A stretch of DNA of 64,000 nt from Streptomyces sp. NRRL S-244 (GTDB taxonomy: Bacteria; Actinomycetota; Actinomycetes; Streptomycetales; Streptomycetaceae): contig NZ_JOCX01000004.1 of NCBI RefSeq assembly GCF_000717915.1, positions 301,634 through 365,633 of the forward strand, read 5' to 3'. The notes beneath the pieces were generated by a model. That model was not told the DNA's origin, did not search any database, and was given only the letters and a program-made list of their open reading frames with translations. The position numbers and the translations under genes are program-made. Shown here in pieces: positions 28,501 through 43,760 of this stretch. How positions within the stretch are numbered: the first letter of the stretch is position 1; each line of letters begins with the position of its first letter.

Positions 28501-29859
28501 CGCGTCGAACAGGTCGGGGCGGTAGACGAACTGGAGGCGGATGCGGTCCGCGTCCTCGCTGACGTCCAGCGTCAGGTCGAACTTCGCGGTGGTGAGGTCG
28601 ATGGGGAAGGCCGTGCCCCGCGCCCCGCCGAGGGCGTACGCACCCTGCCGCGCGGCGGCCGAGTGCGAGAACAGCACCTGGAACAGCGGGTTGCGCGACA
28701 GGTCCCGCTCGGGGCTCAGCTCGTCGACGACCCGCTCGAACGGCAGGCTCTGGTGGGACAGGGCGCCCAGGACGCTCTCCCGGGTCCGGGCGAGGAGCTG
28801 CGCCGAGGTCGGGTCGCCCGACAGGTCGGTGCGGATCACCAGGGTGTTCACGAAGAACCCCACCAGCTGCTCGATCTCCGGGCGCTCCCGGTTGGCGACG
28901 ACGGTGCCGATCGCGATGTCGTCCTGGCCGCTGTGGAAGGCGAGCGCCGCCTGGAAGGCCGCCATCAGGGTCATGTACGAGGTGGTGTCGGCCCGGCGGC
29001 CGAGCTCGGCCAGGGCCGCCGTCAGCGCCGCGGGGAGCTCGACCGCGTGCACGGCGCCGGCGGAGGTGCGGACGGCGGGCCGCGGGTGGTCGGTGGGCAG
29101 TTCGAGCGGGGTCAGGCCGGCCAGCGCCGTACGCCAGTAGTCCAGGTCCGCGCTCTCGTCGGCGCCGCGCTGCCAGTGCGCGTAGTCGGTGTAGTCGACC
29201 GGCGGCCGGTCGGGCTGTGGGGTCCGGCCCTGGGCTCTGGCGCGGTAGCAGGCGCTCAGGTCGCCGGTCAGGACGTCCAGCGACCAGCCGTCCGAGACGA
29301 TGTGGTGCATGGCCAGGACGAGTACGTGGTCCTCGGCGGCGATCCGCAGCAGGGTGGCCCGGAACGGGGGCGCGGCGGCCAGGTCGAAGGGGCGCAGCGC
29401 CACCTCCCGTACGGCCTCGGCGATCGCCTCGGGGCCGCCGTCGCGGACCGCCGGGGGCAGGTCGACCAGGTCGAGGCCGGCCGCGGCCCCGGCGGGGAGC
29501 ACGCGCTGGGCGGGTACGCCGTCCTCGTGGGAGAAGACCACCCGCAGCTGCTCGTGGCGGGCGACGAGGTCCCCGATCGCGGCGCTCAGCGCGGCGGTGT
29601 CCAGGGGGCCGGCGAACCGCCAGGCGGCGGGCATCAGGTACTCGACGCCGCCGGGGTCGAGCTGGTCGAGGAAGTACAGGCGCTGCTGGGCCGCGGACAG
29701 GGGGGACTGCGCGGGGCGCGGGTCGAGGCGGGGGATCCCCGCGGGCGCGGCGGCGGCCTTGCCGCGCAGGCGCATTTCGAGGAGGCGGCGGGCCGCCGGG
29801 GAGAGACCGCCGGGCGTCGTGGAAGCGGTGGTGGAGGGTTCGACCTGTGCAGTGGTCAT
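22507..29859 (-). CDS. Dimodular NRPS C-A-PCP-C-A-PCP-TE (terminating synthetase)
   Basis: The product has 2450 residues. C1 has HHIVSDG at about residue 186. A1 has [12 protein letters not shown] at about 675. PCP1 has FFDLGGDSM at about 1070. C2 has CHVVLDG at about 1283 (catalytic second His kept). A2 has [12 protein letters not shown] at about 1740. PCP2 has FFALGGSSL at about 2120. The TE has the nucleophile motif GWSMG at about 2260. Reading the binding-pocket positions by alignment to GrsA gives DFWNVGMVHK for A1, the classic threonine code, and DVMMQAVVWK for A2, which I cannot assign. The N-terminus ([14 protein letters not shown]) resembles a docking domain that could receive the acidic tail of the preceding NRPS. 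The TE should release the peptide by hydrolysis or cyclisation. Confidence 0.95.
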   Translation of the reverse strand: MTTAQVEPSTTASTTPGGLSPAARRLLEMRLRGKAAAAPAGIPRLDPRPAQSPLSAAQQRLYFLDQLDPGGVEYLMPAAWRFAGPLDTAALSAAIGDLVARHEQLRVVFSHEDGVPAQRVLPAGAAAGLDLVDLPPAVRDGGPEAIAEAVREVALRPFDLAAAPPFRATLLRIAAEDHVLVLAMHHIVSDGWSLDVLTGDLSACYRARAQGRTPQPDRPPVDYTDYAHWQRGADESADLDYWRTALAGLTPLELPTDHPRPAVRTSAGAVHAVELPAALTAALAELGRRADTTSYMTLMAAFQAALAFHSGQDDIAIGTVVANRERPEIEQLVGFFVNTLVIRTDLSGDPTSAQLLARTRESVLGALSHQSLPFERVVDELSPERDLSRNPLFQVLFSHSAAARQGAYALGGARGTAFPIDLTTAKFDLTLDVSEDADRIRLQFVYRPDLFDAASVARLAEHTVAVLRAFAEAPDVPLAMADLLTARERAALLGPDGPANRLPAGAAPEPAPRLAMERLAERIRLAPTAVAVSGGGRSLTYAELDAASLALARRLRAAGIGPESLVGVCLGRSVDLAVALLGVWRAGAAYLPLDPAHPRARREFTVGDAGVEWVVADAVGRAAVEGLPVGLIPLDEAACGAADGPGDDTSDESEELHCAVLPGPQTLAYVIYTSGSTGQPKGVEITHSNLAWLLGAADRHFDFGADDVWTLLHSPAFDFSVWELWAPLTSGGRVVVLTEDEVRDPAAVHAVLRDERVTVLNQTPAAFKGLRAHLAQQGEEFGSLALRTVVFGGDAFDARDYRDWFAVPEGERPALVNMYGITETTVHVTYRLITEEDTLSAVYSPIGRPLAGQHGYVLDRAGRLVPHGTVGELYVAGGGVARGYRNRPELSAERFPLDPFGPAGTRMYRTGDLVRVLPDGQLAYAGRADHQVKIRGFRIEPGEIETALRALPGVRDAAVVARPDAHGGARLVAHVVLTEGRPLDAPDLRDRLRLTLPEYMVPALFVRHPKLPITANGKVDRKSLVAVAVDGAGAPAGHVPPAGPAEEALARIWSDVLGAERISRTANFFDLGGDSMLALRVIGQARNAGLGLGVPDLFRARTLGDLAALATQAAEDTGPAPVEPFSQLDPADAARLPQGLDDAYPLTMLQAGMLHEMLADPSRGAYHNVTDLKITVPEGFDPAAFRTAVDNVVRGHSILRSSIDLVSFSEPLQLVHAAAELPVGYSDLRGLPHEEQWASVRGYVDAEFARRFDLAAPPLVRIHLHHLTDRELRLTLTDCHVVLDGWSLTSLIADLLDLHRQAVAQGRTPQLPAAPPYAEYVALERAALVDEEGLEYWRSALGDLRPVRFTRRGTEASDGGQFVHEARRSYAALAEPIGRLARLAGVPRRTVLLTAFHHTMSLFAERDGDAEGHSVGLVTNGRPEVPGSDRMRGLFLNTVPFGVRRPRGSWLEYLQAAFAAEQEMLPYRRVPLARLAQLRPGEPSLADTLFNYVNFHRLSGDSWDDSLEIARTAFPLMLNASVESFTLDVDPDYLAPATAEQLADLMCGVLKAMTARPEAAVTAPALAGEARMRALEEWGRGPELPNTSLMFHECVAEHAVLTPGAVAVRQGGQEVTYAELDASVHELADRLRALGVGPEVPVGICLDRGPEMVRAVLGVLRSGGAFLPLESQHPADRLKFIVEDSGMPVLITQSSLLGTVPFDGPTLVVDDPASWAAPVEVPAPAPAVTADNAAYILYTSGSTGTPKGVTIQHRSLTNMLEGQRDLFPVTPGDRVLQFASLSFDVSIMDLTWALANGAQLCTPPREALRAGADLAGTLLDYGITVAMLAPSALAALGEDRFPALRILQVAGEACPAELAQKWARGRRFYNVYGLTETAVWSVSTLLKPDCKRPPIGWPMRNTQVYVLDEDLQPVPVGVQGEVYLGGRAIGRGYVNRPDLTAAAFVPDPYGAPGGRLCRTGDIGVQLPDGAVEVLGRRDSQVKLRGFRIELGEIEHGLRELPEVQQAVVLLRRDLPEPALVAYVVPEEGAAPVVEPFRRALRAKVPAYMVPARFVFLDAMPVNSSGKVDKKALPLPSADRLGSATDYVAPGTPAEVVLAEVWRTVLGIEQVGVQDDFFALGGSSLSTVRVAAQAAARGLSVSVRDLLELPTIARLAARATEAAAQAAGAAQAPPGAKAVTSEVRLREGDGAPLWCVHPSGGSGAWYVPLARALPPGQPVRAFQARGLLGGVDPTTIAGIAANYAAEIAAHGGHGPHDLLGWSMGANIALEMATQMHEAGHTVAPLTLIEPHLPHPAARERLAAVGRDMERGLRMRDRVRTLPPSPERDAAVAELTALLLGAGMSPGEAALVEQAPIEVWHSLLTALSDYVLRPYPGHVHLLVGSAAAELPDGEPMPGLDVDFRTYIERWREIALGGLTVHVTEGDHMSMMSERLMHKTAAVLGRIQSEARR

Positions 29860-29911
29860 CGCAAGTGCCGTCCAATCGAGGCTGGGTTCGGGGCTCGGAT
29901 CGCCGCGGCGA

Positions 29912-35927
<6,016 letters not shown>

Positions 35928-36043
35928 TGTGGGCCTCCAAGCGGTGTTTTCCTCAACACTGCTGTCTGCGGAGATCCGTCAGTAGGGAAGAAGACGCAGC
36001 TGCGCACGCAGCCGCCGGGGGGTAGAACGCGCAACGGCGGCCC

Positions 36044-36069
36044 CGCACGGCCTGTTGCTCTGCCGTGCG
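36044..36069. repeat. Inverted repeat between LanB-like gene and NRPS
   Basis: CGCACGGC and GCCGTGCG form an eight-base-pair stem with a ten-base loop in the 197-base gap between two minus-strand genes of the operon. This is the largest gap within the operon. The repeat could be a transcript-processing or attenuation site; there is no T-run. Confidence 0.35.
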
Positions 36070-36124
36070 CGCCGCCGGTACGCGTCGCTCCGTGGGTGTG
36101 GCCGTGCCGCTCCCGTCAGCCTGT

Positions 36125-38425
36125 TCAGCCCTCGTCCACCGCCACGAAGCGCAGCTCGGAGGTGTAGGCCCCGCCCTGGTCGTCGGTCAGCCAGGCCTGT
36201 TCGGGGCTCGGCAGCATCTCGGTGAACACGGCCCGGCCCCCGGGCTCCTTGCGGGCCATCCTGCGGACGGCCTTGGCGAGGATGTTGACGTAGACCGGGC
36301 TGTCGAAGTCCACGTAGAACGGCCGGGTCTCGGTCGGCAGCACGACGAACACGAACCGCGGCAGTTCGCGCCGCTCCCGCCACTGCCGGGCCCGTACGAA
36401 ACGGCGGGCCTCGTCCTTCTCCTCGGCGAAGTCCATGTCGGACGGGGGCAGCCGCCAGGTCTCGCGGGCCACCACCAGCCGGTCGACGGTGACCCGGGGG
36501 GAGTGGTCGGCCCCGTCGGGCAGGATCTGGAACAGGTCCATCGCGAGGGTGGTCAGGACGTGCGAGAACACGTCCACCGCCGGGAACTCGGACCCGTCGG
36601 GCAGCACCACCGCCAGCTCGCCGTCGGCCCGCTCGGTCACCGCCACGTCGGCGCTGAGCACCGTACGGGGCCGGCCCGGGTCGGCGGTGAAGTCGACGAG
36701 GGCGACGTAGTAGTCCTCGGGGCGGACCAGGACCTGCCGGGTCCGCGCGGAGAGCCGGGAGCGGTGCTCCTTGGGCAGCAGCGGCAGCAGCCGGGGACCG
36801 GGATGGTCACGGCCGGTGAGCCCGAGCAGCTCGCCGGCGTCCGGGTGCTGGTTGACGAACAGCGAGGAGCCCAAGGTGTTGGCGGCGACGTGCAGTTCGC
36901 CGAGGACCAGTTCGAAGTCGCCGCGGGCGACGGCCTGTTCCCCGGAGGCGGCGATCATGATGTCGGGGCTGAGGTAGCGGGCGGCGGTCCAGCCGCCGCC
37001 CGGACCGCCGAACTGCTCGGCGACGGGCCCCGCGACGGCCTCCAGCGGCAGCCTGACCCGGCGGGTGCCCGGCGGCGGCGCCAGGATCGCGTCCCAGCGC
37101 CTGCGGAACTCCTGCTGGAGCCCGGCGGACTCGGCGCGGGCGGCGCCGTGCAGGATCGGCATGCAGGCGAACCAGAACCCGGCCAGGTCGACCGGACCCT
37201 GCCCGGCCAGCCGTCGGTACACCTCCCGCGCCCGGGCCATCACGGCGTCGGCGAGCCGCGCGGTGAGCCATCCGGCGCTGGTCAGCAGCGGATCCAGCGG
37301 GGCGAGGGCCTCGTGCACGGTCCGCCCGAGGGCGGCGGTCGCCGCCCGGCGGCAGTCGGAGTACACCAGCGCCCGGCAGGGCGCCGTACCGGCCGCCTTC
37401 TCGCGTACGGCGGCGGTCTCCGTCAGCGCGACGAACTCGCCCTCCAGCTCCGTCAGCGCGGCCACCAGCGCCTCGGGCCCCCGCGCCTCGCCCACCCGGT
37501 CCCGGCCCCGCTCCAGGGCGTCCAGGGCGGCCAGGGCGGGCTCGCGCAGCCCCGCGTCCCCGACCCGGTCCAGCCAGGCCCGCAGGTGCCGCTCGGGGCG
37601 GGCGTCGGCGGGCACCTCCAGCTTCCACACCACCCACCGGCGGGCGACCAGGTCGGCCAGTACGGCGGACACGTCCACGCCCGGCAGCGCGGCGCGGATC
37701 TCCCGCGCGGGGCGTACGCCGTCGCAGAGCGCGAGCACGGCGCGCCCCTCCTCGCCGAGGGCCTGGCGCGGCCGGCCCGGCACCGTCACGTCCGTCCCGG
37801 ACTGGCGGACGAACGGCACGCGCCGGGGCGCCACCCACTCCCGTACCGCCGGATCGGCGTCGATCCGCGCGGCGAGGGCGTCGATGGCCCAGCTGGCGAA
37901 GTACACCTCCGATCCGGCGATCAGGCCGGTGCCGGGGTCGACGCGGACGCCGTCCGCCGCGTCCGCGGAGAGGTCCCAGCGGCCCCAGCCGACGGGCCCG
38001 AAGAACCCGATGGTGTCGTTCTTGACGCAGAACCGCTGCCAGTAGTGGGCCACCAGCTCCTCGCGCTGGCGGGGCATGCTGGTCCGGCCCGCGGCGGTCG
38101 GCGTCCAGTTCAGGAAGGGCGTGATCCCGGAGGCGAGCACCGGGCGGTTCTGCCAGGCCACCGCCTCCCGGAAGGCGGGCATCCGGGCGATCTCCTGGAG
38201 CGTGTGCGCCGTCTCCACCTGGGCTTCGGCGAACAGGGCGGTGAACTCCCCCCACCGCTCACCGGCCAGGGCGGCCGGGCCCTCGCCGGGATCGAACTTG
38301 TCGGCGGCCGAGGCCAGCCCGTCCGGGGCCAGCCGCAGTACGCCCCCGGCCGGAAATCCCGCGCCGCGCAGGGCGAATTGCTCCCAGAGTCGCCAGCGGC
38401 CGCCGGGTACGTAGGTGTCCGTCAT
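36125..38425 (-). CDS. LanB-like protein (lantibiotic dehydratase N-terminal domain only)
   Basis: The product has 766 residues and matches the N-terminal tRNA-dependent glutamylation-type domain of class I lantibiotic dehydratases. It starts with WRLWEQFALRGAGFP, has HYWQRFCVKNDTIGFFGPVG near residue 130, DYYVALVDF near 585, and the family's C-terminal FVDFDSP-like stretch (FYVDFDSPVYVNILA) and EMLPSPEQAWLTDD. Full-length LanB enzymes are near 1000 residues because they add a glutamate-elimination (SpaB_C) domain. That domain is absent here and in the rest of the window. It may therefore be a PEARL-like aminoacyl-tRNA-using enzyme in an NRPS pathway. GGGG precedes the ATG, ten bases after the carrier protein gene. 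Confidence 0.88.
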   Translation of the reverse strand: MTDTYVPGGRWRLWEQFALRGAGFPAGGVLRLAPDGLASAADKFDPGEGPAALAGERWGEFTALFAEAQVETAHTLQEIARMPAFREAVAWQNRPVLASGITPFLNWTPTAAGRTSMPRQREELVAHYWQRFCVKNDTIGFFGPVGWGRWDLSADAADGVRVDPGTGLIAGSEVYFASWAIDALAARIDADPAVREWVAPRRVPFVRQSGTDVTVPGRPRQALGEEGRAVLALCDGVRPAREIRAALPGVDVSAVLADLVARRWVVWKLEVPADARPERHLRAWLDRVGDAGLREPALAALDALERGRDRVGEARGPEALVAALTELEGEFVALTETAAVREKAAGTAPCRALVYSDCRRAATAALGRTVHEALAPLDPLLTSAGWLTARLADAVMARAREVYRRLAGQGPVDLAGFWFACMPILHGAARAESAGLQQEFRRRWDAILAPPPGTRRVRLPLEAVAGPVAEQFGGPGGGWTAARYLSPDIMIAASGEQAVARGDFELVLGELHVAANTLGSSLFVNQHPDAGELLGLTGRDHPGPRLLPLLPKEHRSRLSARTRQVLVRPEDYYVALVDFTADPGRPRTVLSADVAVTERADGELAVVLPDGSEFPAVDVFSHVLTTLAMDLFQILPDGADHSPRVTVDRLVVARETWRLPPSDMDFAEEKDEARRFVRARQWRERRELPRFVFVVLPTETRPFYVDFDSPVYVNILAKAVRRMARKEPGGRAVFTEMLPSPEQAWLTDDQGGAYTSELRFVAVDEG

Positions 38426-38435
38426 GACCGGCCCC

Positions 38436-38717
38436 TCATGCCTGGACGAAGTCGGCGTGGACGACGTCGGCGAGGTCCGCGGGCGAGGGGTAGGCGAAGA
38501 CCAGGGCCACCGGGACCTCTGCCCCGAGTGCCTCCTCGAGCCGTGCGGTGATCCGGAAGGCGGTCAGCGAGTCGCCGCCCCACTCGTAGAAGTCGCTCTG
38601 CTCGTCGAGCTCGGCGACCCCCAGGGTCTCGCGGTAGATGGAGACGACCAGCTCGGTCAGGGCGGTGGAGGTCAGCTGCGCGGTCAGGTTCGCGGTCTCG
38701 TTCACGGTCGTGGTCAT
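38436..38717 (-). CDS. Free-standing peptidyl carrier protein
   Basis: This 93-residue carrier protein has the phosphopantetheine attachment serine in YEWGGDSLTAF near residue 50 and the typical acidic four-helix profile. GGAGGAG five bases before the ATG fixes the start. It lies just after the PLP-enzyme gene and close to the stand-alone adenylation gene, so it is probably loaded by that A domain. It could donate its aminoacyl group to the first C domain of the NRPS or present it to the LanB-like proteins or the P450. The 77-base gap upstream carries short GGTTCAGGT-like direct repeats. Confidence 0.92.
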   Translation of the reverse strand: MTTTVNETANLTAQLTSTALTELVVSIYRETLGVAELDEQSDFYEWGGDSLTAFRITARLEEALGAEVPVALVFAYPSPADLADVVHADFVQA

Positions 38718-38794
38718 GGGTTCTCCTCCAGGAGCGGACGTGTGGTGTGGGTGGTGGCGTCGCTGGTGCGGGTCGTGTCTGTGGTTCAGGTGGT

Positions 38795-39907
38795 TCAGGT
38801 GGTGCAGTGGGTACGGGAAGGGGTGGCCGCCGCGGCGGCCGCCATCAGCGCCGCCTTGGTGTTGCCGCCCGAGACGACGGCGACGGAGCACCCGGTGGTG
38901 CGGCCCGCGCGGATCGCCCCGGCCAGCGCGACCGCGCCGGACGGCTCGGCCTCGAACCCGCGCCGGCGCAACAGCGCGGCCGCGTCGAGGATCTGCGCGT
39001 CGGACACGGTGACCAGGTCGTCGACCCGGTCCCGGACGATCGGATACGGCACCGCCCCCGGCTGCTGCCCGCGCAGCCCGTCGGCGACGGTGTCACCGGG
39101 CGCCAGCCGTACGGGGTGCCCCGCGGCCAGGGACCGGGCGTAGCGGGGGGTGCCGGCGGGCTCGACGCCCACCACCCGCACCGGGTGCCCGTACGCGGCG
39201 AGGCACACCCCGGCGAGCAGCCCGCCCCCGCCGGTCGGCACGTACACGGTCTCCGTGTCGGGCGCCTCGGCGAGGATCTCCAGACCGACCGTGCCCTGCC
39301 CCGCGACCACCAGTTCGTGGTCGGAGGAGGGGATGAGCACCGCGCCCGTCTCCTCGGCCAGCTCCCGAGCCCGGGCGTCGCGCTCGGCGACCCCGCCCGG
39401 TACGCGGACCGTACGCCCGCCGAGGGCCTTGATCACGGCGATCTTCGCGGGATGCGCCCCGCCGGCCAGCACCACCGTCACCTCGGCGCCGAGCGGGGCG
39501 GCCAGCCGGGCCAGCGCGATGCCGTGGTTCCCGGAGGAGCCGGTCACGATCCGGCGGGCGCCGAGCGCCAGGACGGCGTTGGCGGCCCCGCGCAGCTTGA
39601 ACGACCCGCCGTACTGGAGGTGTTCGGCCTTCAGCAGCAGCCCCCGGCCGGTCCGGCGCAGCTCGGGCCCGGGCAGCCCCGCGAGCAGCGGGGTGCGCCG
39701 TACGTGGCCGGCGATCCGCGCCGCCGCGGCCTCCACGTCGGACCGGCCGAGCGGGACGCCCCTGGCGGATGCGGCGGGTGTGGCGGGTGTGGCGGGTGCG
39801 GCGGATACGGTCGATGAGGCCGGCGCCCTGGGGGTCATGGGCGCGCGCGGTCCGGGCAGCGCGATGGACGTCCGGGGTGCGCGCGGCGCGCTCGGTGCGG
39901 TGGTCAC
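38795..39907 (-). CDS. PLP-dependent threonine/serine dehydratase-family enzyme
   Basis: The product has 370 residues. The first 50 are an Ala/Pro/Thr-rich low-complexity extension encoded by short DNA repeats. The fold-type II PLP core follows: AEHLQYGGSFKLRGA with the Schiff-base lysine near residue 98, GSSGNHGIALA (substrate loop), PTGGGGLLAGV (phosphate-binding glycine loop) and VSGGNTKA at the end. The family includes threonine ammonia-lyase, serine racemase and amino-acid-forming variants, so it may supply 2-oxobutyrate, D-Ser/D-Thr or a dehydro or diamino acid. The start GTG overlaps the stop of the A-domain gene, with GGAGG upstream. Confidence 0.85.
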   Translation of the reverse strand: MTTAPSAPRAPRTSIALPGPRAPMTPRAPASSTVSAAPATPATPAASARGVPLGRSDVEAAAARIAGHVRRTPLLAGLPGPELRRTGRGLLLKAEHLQYGGSFKLRGAANAVLALGARRIVTGSSGNHGIALARLAAPLGAEVTVVLAGGAHPAKIAVIKALGGRTVRVPGGVAERDARARELAEETGAVLIPSSDHELVVAGQGTVGLEILAEAPDTETVYVPTGGGGLLAGVCLAAYGHPVRVVGVEPAGTPRYARSLAAGHPVRLAPGDTVADGLRGQQPGAVPYPIVRDRVDDLVTVSDAQILDAAALLRRRGFEAEPSGAVALAGAIRAGRTTGCSVAVVSGGNTKAALMAAAAAATPSRTHCTT

Positions 39908-41409
39908 GGCCGGCCTCCGGTCTGCGACAGGGCGCGGCGGTCGGCCTTTCCGCCGCGGGTGGTGGGCAGCTGCGCCAGCCGTGCGAACCGGCGCGGCATC
40001 AGGTGCGGGGGGAGCGTGGCGCCCAGGTGGGCGCGCAGCGCCGCGTCCTTCACCTCCGTCAGGTCCCCGGTGACGTGCGCGACCAGGAACACCCGCCCCT
40101 GCGCGTCGGTGTCGGGGGTGACGACCGCCCCGGTGACCCCGGGATGGGCCAGCAGCGCGCCCTCCACCTCGGCCGGGTCCACCCGGTAGCCGCGGATCTT
40201 GACCTGGCGGTCCCGGCGCCCCAGGTACTCCAGCCCGTTCGGGCCCAGGGTCGCGAGGTCACCGGTCCGGTACATCCGCGCACCGGGCGGCCCGAGCGGA
40301 TCGGGTACGAAGCACTCGGCCGTACGGGCGGGCCGCCCGCGGTAGCCCCGGGCCACCCCGGTCCCGCCGATGCAGACCTCCCCGACGGAGCCGTCGGGCA
40401 CCGGCGACAGCGCGGCGTCCAGCAGCCGGACCACGACCCCGTCGATCGGCGTGCCCACGATGTCGGTCAGGACGTCGGGCTCGGCCGGAACGGCGTGGCG
40501 GGTCGAGGTCATCGTGCACTCGGTCGGCCCGTACTGGTTGACCAGCGCGCCCGGCACCAGGGCCCGGCCGCCGGCCGTCAGGAAGGGGCGCAGCGACTCT
40601 CCGCTGGACACCACCACCCGTACCCCGGCCAGCAGTCGGTCCGCGTCCGGCTGCCCGGCCAGGAAGGCCAGGAAGGACGGCGTCACGCTCAGCAGCGCGG
40701 TCACCGCGTGCTCCCGTACGGCGGCGCCGAACTCCTCGGGCCGCAGCAGCGCCGAACGCGGCACCACGACCAGCCGCCCGCCCGCCAGCAGCGGGGCGAA
40801 GGTGTCCCGCAGGGAGGCGTCGTAGCCCAGCGGGGCCACCTGGAGCGCCACCGTGTCCGGACCGAGCCCGTAGTCGCGGGCGACGAAGCGCAAGTACGAG
40901 TCCAGACCGGCGTGTTCGACCAGGACGGCGCTGGGCTCGCCGGTGCTCCCGGAGGTGTGGCTGACGTACGCGAGGGCCCGCCCGCCGGGCGGCCCGCCGG
41001 GCCCGGGGCCCTCCCCGGTCAGGCTTCCCGGGCGGTCGAGCAGTACGGGGGTCCCCGGGACCGGCAGGTCGAGCCCGCCGGCGAGGGCCGAGGAGGTCAG
41101 CAGCATGTCGGCGCCGCCGCTGCGGACGAGCGCCGCCAGCCGGGCCGGCGGCTGCTCGGGGTCGAGGCTCAGGAAGGCCGCCCCCGAGCGGACCACCGCG
41201 GCCGGTGCGACCACGGCGTCCACCCCGCGCTCCACGGCCACCGCGCACACCGTCTCGGGCCGGGCGCCCCGGGCCCGCAGCACCGCCGCCAGCGCGTCGA
41301 TGCGGGCGATGAGCTCCCCGTACGTCACCTCGCCGGCCGGTGTGGTCACCGCGATCCGGCCGGGGTCGAGGGCGGCGTGCGCGGCGATGTCGTCGACGAA
41401 GGTCCGCAT
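39904..41409 (-). CDS. Stand-alone NRPS adenylation domain
   Basis: This 501-residue amino-acid adenylating enzyme activates a substrate with ATP and loads it onto a carrier. It contains SHTSGSTGEPSAV (A3), NQYGPTECTM (A5), YRTGDLA (A7), GRRDRQVKIRGYR (A8) and the C-terminal lysine in TTRGGKADRR (A10), with the A6 region intact. The pocket residues read DARSVSQMTK, which I cannot assign to a known substrate. Its ATG overlaps the stop of the LanB-like gene (TGATG). With the nearby free carrier protein it probably forms the loading unit of the assembly line. Confidence 0.93.
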   Translation of the reverse strand: MRTFVDDIAAHAALDPGRIAVTTPAGEVTYGELIARIDALAAVLRARGARPETVCAVAVERGVDAVVAPAAVVRSGAAFLSLDPEQPPARLAALVRSGGADMLLTSSALAGGLDLPVPGTPVLLDRPGSLTGEGPGPGGPPGGRALAYVSHTSGSTGEPSAVLVEHAGLDSYLRFVARDYGLGPDTVALQVAPLGYDASLRDTFAPLLAGGRLVVVPRSALLRPEEFGAAVREHAVTALLSVTPSFLAFLAGQPDADRLLAGVRVVVSSGESLRPFLTAGGRALVPGALVNQYGPTECTMTSTRHAVPAEPDVLTDIVGTPIDGVVVRLLDAALSPVPDGSVGEVCIGGTGVARGYRGRPARTAECFVPDPLGPPGARMYRTGDLATLGPNGLEYLGRRDRQVKIRGYRVDPAEVEGALLAHPGVTGAVVTPDTDAQGRVFLVAHVTGDLTEVKDAALRAHLGATLPPHLMPRRFARLAQLPTTRGGKADRRALSQTGGRP

Positions 41410-43760
41410 CACGCGCTCCCGTCCGCGGCGGGCTCCTGCGCGGGCCGCGAGACGTCGGTGACGGTCTGGTCGACGGCGACGAAGCGCAGCTCCGAGGTGA
41501 ACGCGGCGCCCTCGTCGTCGGTCAGCCAGGCCTGCTCCGGCGTCGGCAGCATCTCGCTGACCTTCAGCTTGGCCCCGGGGTCCTTGCGGGCCAGCCGGCG
41601 CGCGGCCTTCGCCAGGATGGTCAGGTACACCGGGCTGTCGAAGTCCACGTAGAACGGCCGGGGTTCGGTCGGCGAGACCACGAACACGAAGCGGGGCAGA
41701 TCGTGTTCCTGCCTCCAGTGCCGGGCCCCCACGTACCGCTTGGCCTCGGACTTCTCGTCGGCGAAGGCGAGTTCGGAGGCGGGGAAGGCCCACGTCTCGC
41801 GCGCCACCACCATCTTGTCGATGCTGATGCGCGGGGTGTGGTCGCCGTCGGGACGCAGCGTGAACCGGTCCATGACGCGCTGCGTCAGGGTGTTCGCGTA
41901 CACGTCGAGCAGGTCGAACGCGGCCCCGTCGGGCAGGACCGCCATCAGCAGCCCGTCCCGGTCCTCCACGGTCACGTCGGCGCACAGGACGGTGCGCGGA
42001 CGGTGCGGGTCCCCGGTGTCGTCGACCAGCGAGACGTAGTAGTCCTGCGGCCGGTCCAGCGAAGGCCTGCTGCGCGTCGACCACTTGAGCGGCAGTTCCT
42101 TGGGCAGCATCGGCAGCAGCCGCGGCCCGGGGAAGTCGCGGGTGGTCTCGGCGATCAGCTCCTCGCGGTCGGGGTGCTGGTGGACGAAGAGGGAGGCGCC
42201 CATCGTGTTGAGCGCGCTGTGCATCTCGCCCAGCACCATCTCGAAGTCCCCGCGGGCGACGGCGTCCGCGCTGTCGGCCAGCAGCAGTACGTCCGGGCTG
42301 AAGTAGCGGGCCAGCGACCAGCCCGCGCCGGGCTCGTCGAACTCCTCGCGCACCCGCTCCGCGATGTCCGCCGAGGACACCCGGACCCGGCGCGCCCCCT
42401 CGGGCACGGCCAGGATCCGCGCCCATTTCGCGCGCAGCTCGGCCTGGACGGCGTCGAGATCGCGGCCCGCCTCGGGGTACGGGGAGGGCAGGCAGCCCAG
42501 CCACATCGCCCCCAGGTCCACCGGGCCGGCCGCGCGCAGCCGCTCGTACACCTCGCGGAGCCGGGGCCGGACCCGGTCGGCGAAGCGGTTCGTCATCCAG
42601 CGCGCCGCGGTCAGGCACTGCGCGAGCGGGGTCAGCTCGTCCAGCAGGGCGGTGCCGAGGGTGGCCGTCGCCGCGCGCCGGGCGTCGGAGTACACGAGCC
42701 CCCGGCAGGGCGCGGTCCGCTCGCCCTTCGAACGCTGGGCGTCGGTGGCGGTCAGCGCCGCGAAGTCCGCCTCCAGGGCGCCGATCGCCGGGGTCAGCGC
42801 CTCGGCGTCGAGGCCGGCCGCCTGGACGGCGTCCCGCCCGCGCTCCAGGACGGCCAGCTTCTCCAGGGCCGGCTCCCGCAGGGCCGGATCGCCGATCCGC
42901 TCCAGGACGGCCCGCAGCTCCCGCTCCGGGTAGGTGCCGGTCGGCACGTCGAGGCGCCAGTGCACCCACCGCTTGGCCACCAGCCACTGCACCGTCTCGG
43001 TCGCCTCCGCCACCGGGATCCCCAGCGCCTCGGCGATCGCGGCCGCCGGCCGGGTCCCGTCGCACAGGTCCAGTACGGCGCGGGCGGTCTGGCCGATGGG
43101 CTGCGGCGGCCGGCCCGGCAGGTGCACGGACAGGCCCTCGGCCCGTACGAAGGACACCCGGCGCGGCGGTATCCACGCCCGCAGCGCGGGGTCGGCGTTC
43201 AGCGACTTGGCGAGGGCGTCGATGGCCCAACTGGCGAAGTAGACCCGCGAGTCGGCGAGGAACCCGCCGGTGCCGGGATCGACCTGCACCCCAGCGGTGG
43301 CGAGGTCCCAGCGCCCCCACCCGACCGGCCCGAAGAACCCGATGGTGTCGTTCTTGACGCAGAACCGCTGCCAGTAGTGGGCGACGAGCTCCTCGCGCTG
43401 GCGGGGCATGCTGGTCCGGCTCGCGGCCGTCGGCGTCCAGTTCAGGAACGGGGCGATGCCGGTGCGCAGTACGGCCGGGTTCTGCCAGGCCACGGCGGCC
43501 CGGAAGCGCGGCGAGGCGGCGATGTCCTGGAGCAGTTCGGCGGTGGCGACCGCGCCGGTGTCGAAGGCCCCGGTGAACGCCTCCCAGTCCGGGCCGGCGA
43601 GGACGTCGCCCGGGCCGAACTTGTCGGCGGCGAGGGCGAGTCCGGGCGGAGCCATGCGCAGGACCCCCTCGGCCGGGAAACCCGGACCGCGGAGTGCGAA
43701 GTGCTCCCACAACCGCCACCCGCCGGTGGGCAGGTGCACGGTCTCTGGGGTGTCCGACAT
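41409..43760 (-). CDS. LanB-like protein, second paralogue (dehydratase N-terminal domain only)
   Basis: The 783-residue paralogue of the other LanB-like protein in this operon has WRLWEHFALRGPGFP at the start, an identical HYWQRFCVKNDTIGFFGPVG block near residue 140, DYYVSLVDD and the FYVDFDSPVYLTILA/EMLPTPEQAWLTDDEG end. It too lacks a SpaB_C elimination domain. GGAAGGAG seven bases before the ATG supports the start; the long open frame upstream runs into the divergent promoter region. As the first gene of the operon it should be made together with the A domain. Whether it dehydrates a carrier-bound peptide or adds an amino acid from tRNA is not shown by sequence. Confidence 0.88.
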   Translation of the reverse strand: MSDTPETVHLPTGGWRLWEHFALRGPGFPAEGVLRMAPPGLALAADKFGPGDVLAGPDWEAFTGAFDTGAVATAELLQDIAASPRFRAAVAWQNPAVLRTGIAPFLNWTPTAASRTSMPRQREELVAHYWQRFCVKNDTIGFFGPVGWGRWDLATAGVQVDPGTGGFLADSRVYFASWAIDALAKSLNADPALRAWIPPRRVSFVRAEGLSVHLPGRPPQPIGQTARAVLDLCDGTRPAAAIAEALGIPVAEATETVQWLVAKRWVHWRLDVPTGTYPERELRAVLERIGDPALREPALEKLAVLERGRDAVQAAGLDAEALTPAIGALEADFAALTATDAQRSKGERTAPCRGLVYSDARRAATATLGTALLDELTPLAQCLTAARWMTNRFADRVRPRLREVYERLRAAGPVDLGAMWLGCLPSPYPEAGRDLDAVQAELRAKWARILAVPEGARRVRVSSADIAERVREEFDEPGAGWSLARYFSPDVLLLADSADAVARGDFEMVLGEMHSALNTMGASLFVHQHPDREELIAETTRDFPGPRLLPMLPKELPLKWSTRSRPSLDRPQDYYVSLVDDTGDPHRPRTVLCADVTVEDRDGLLMAVLPDGAAFDLLDVYANTLTQRVMDRFTLRPDGDHTPRISIDKMVVARETWAFPASELAFADEKSEAKRYVGARHWRQEHDLPRFVFVVSPTEPRPFYVDFDSPVYLTILAKAARRLARKDPGAKLKVSEMLPTPEQAWLTDDEGAAFTSELRFVAVDQTVTDVSRPAQEPAADGSA

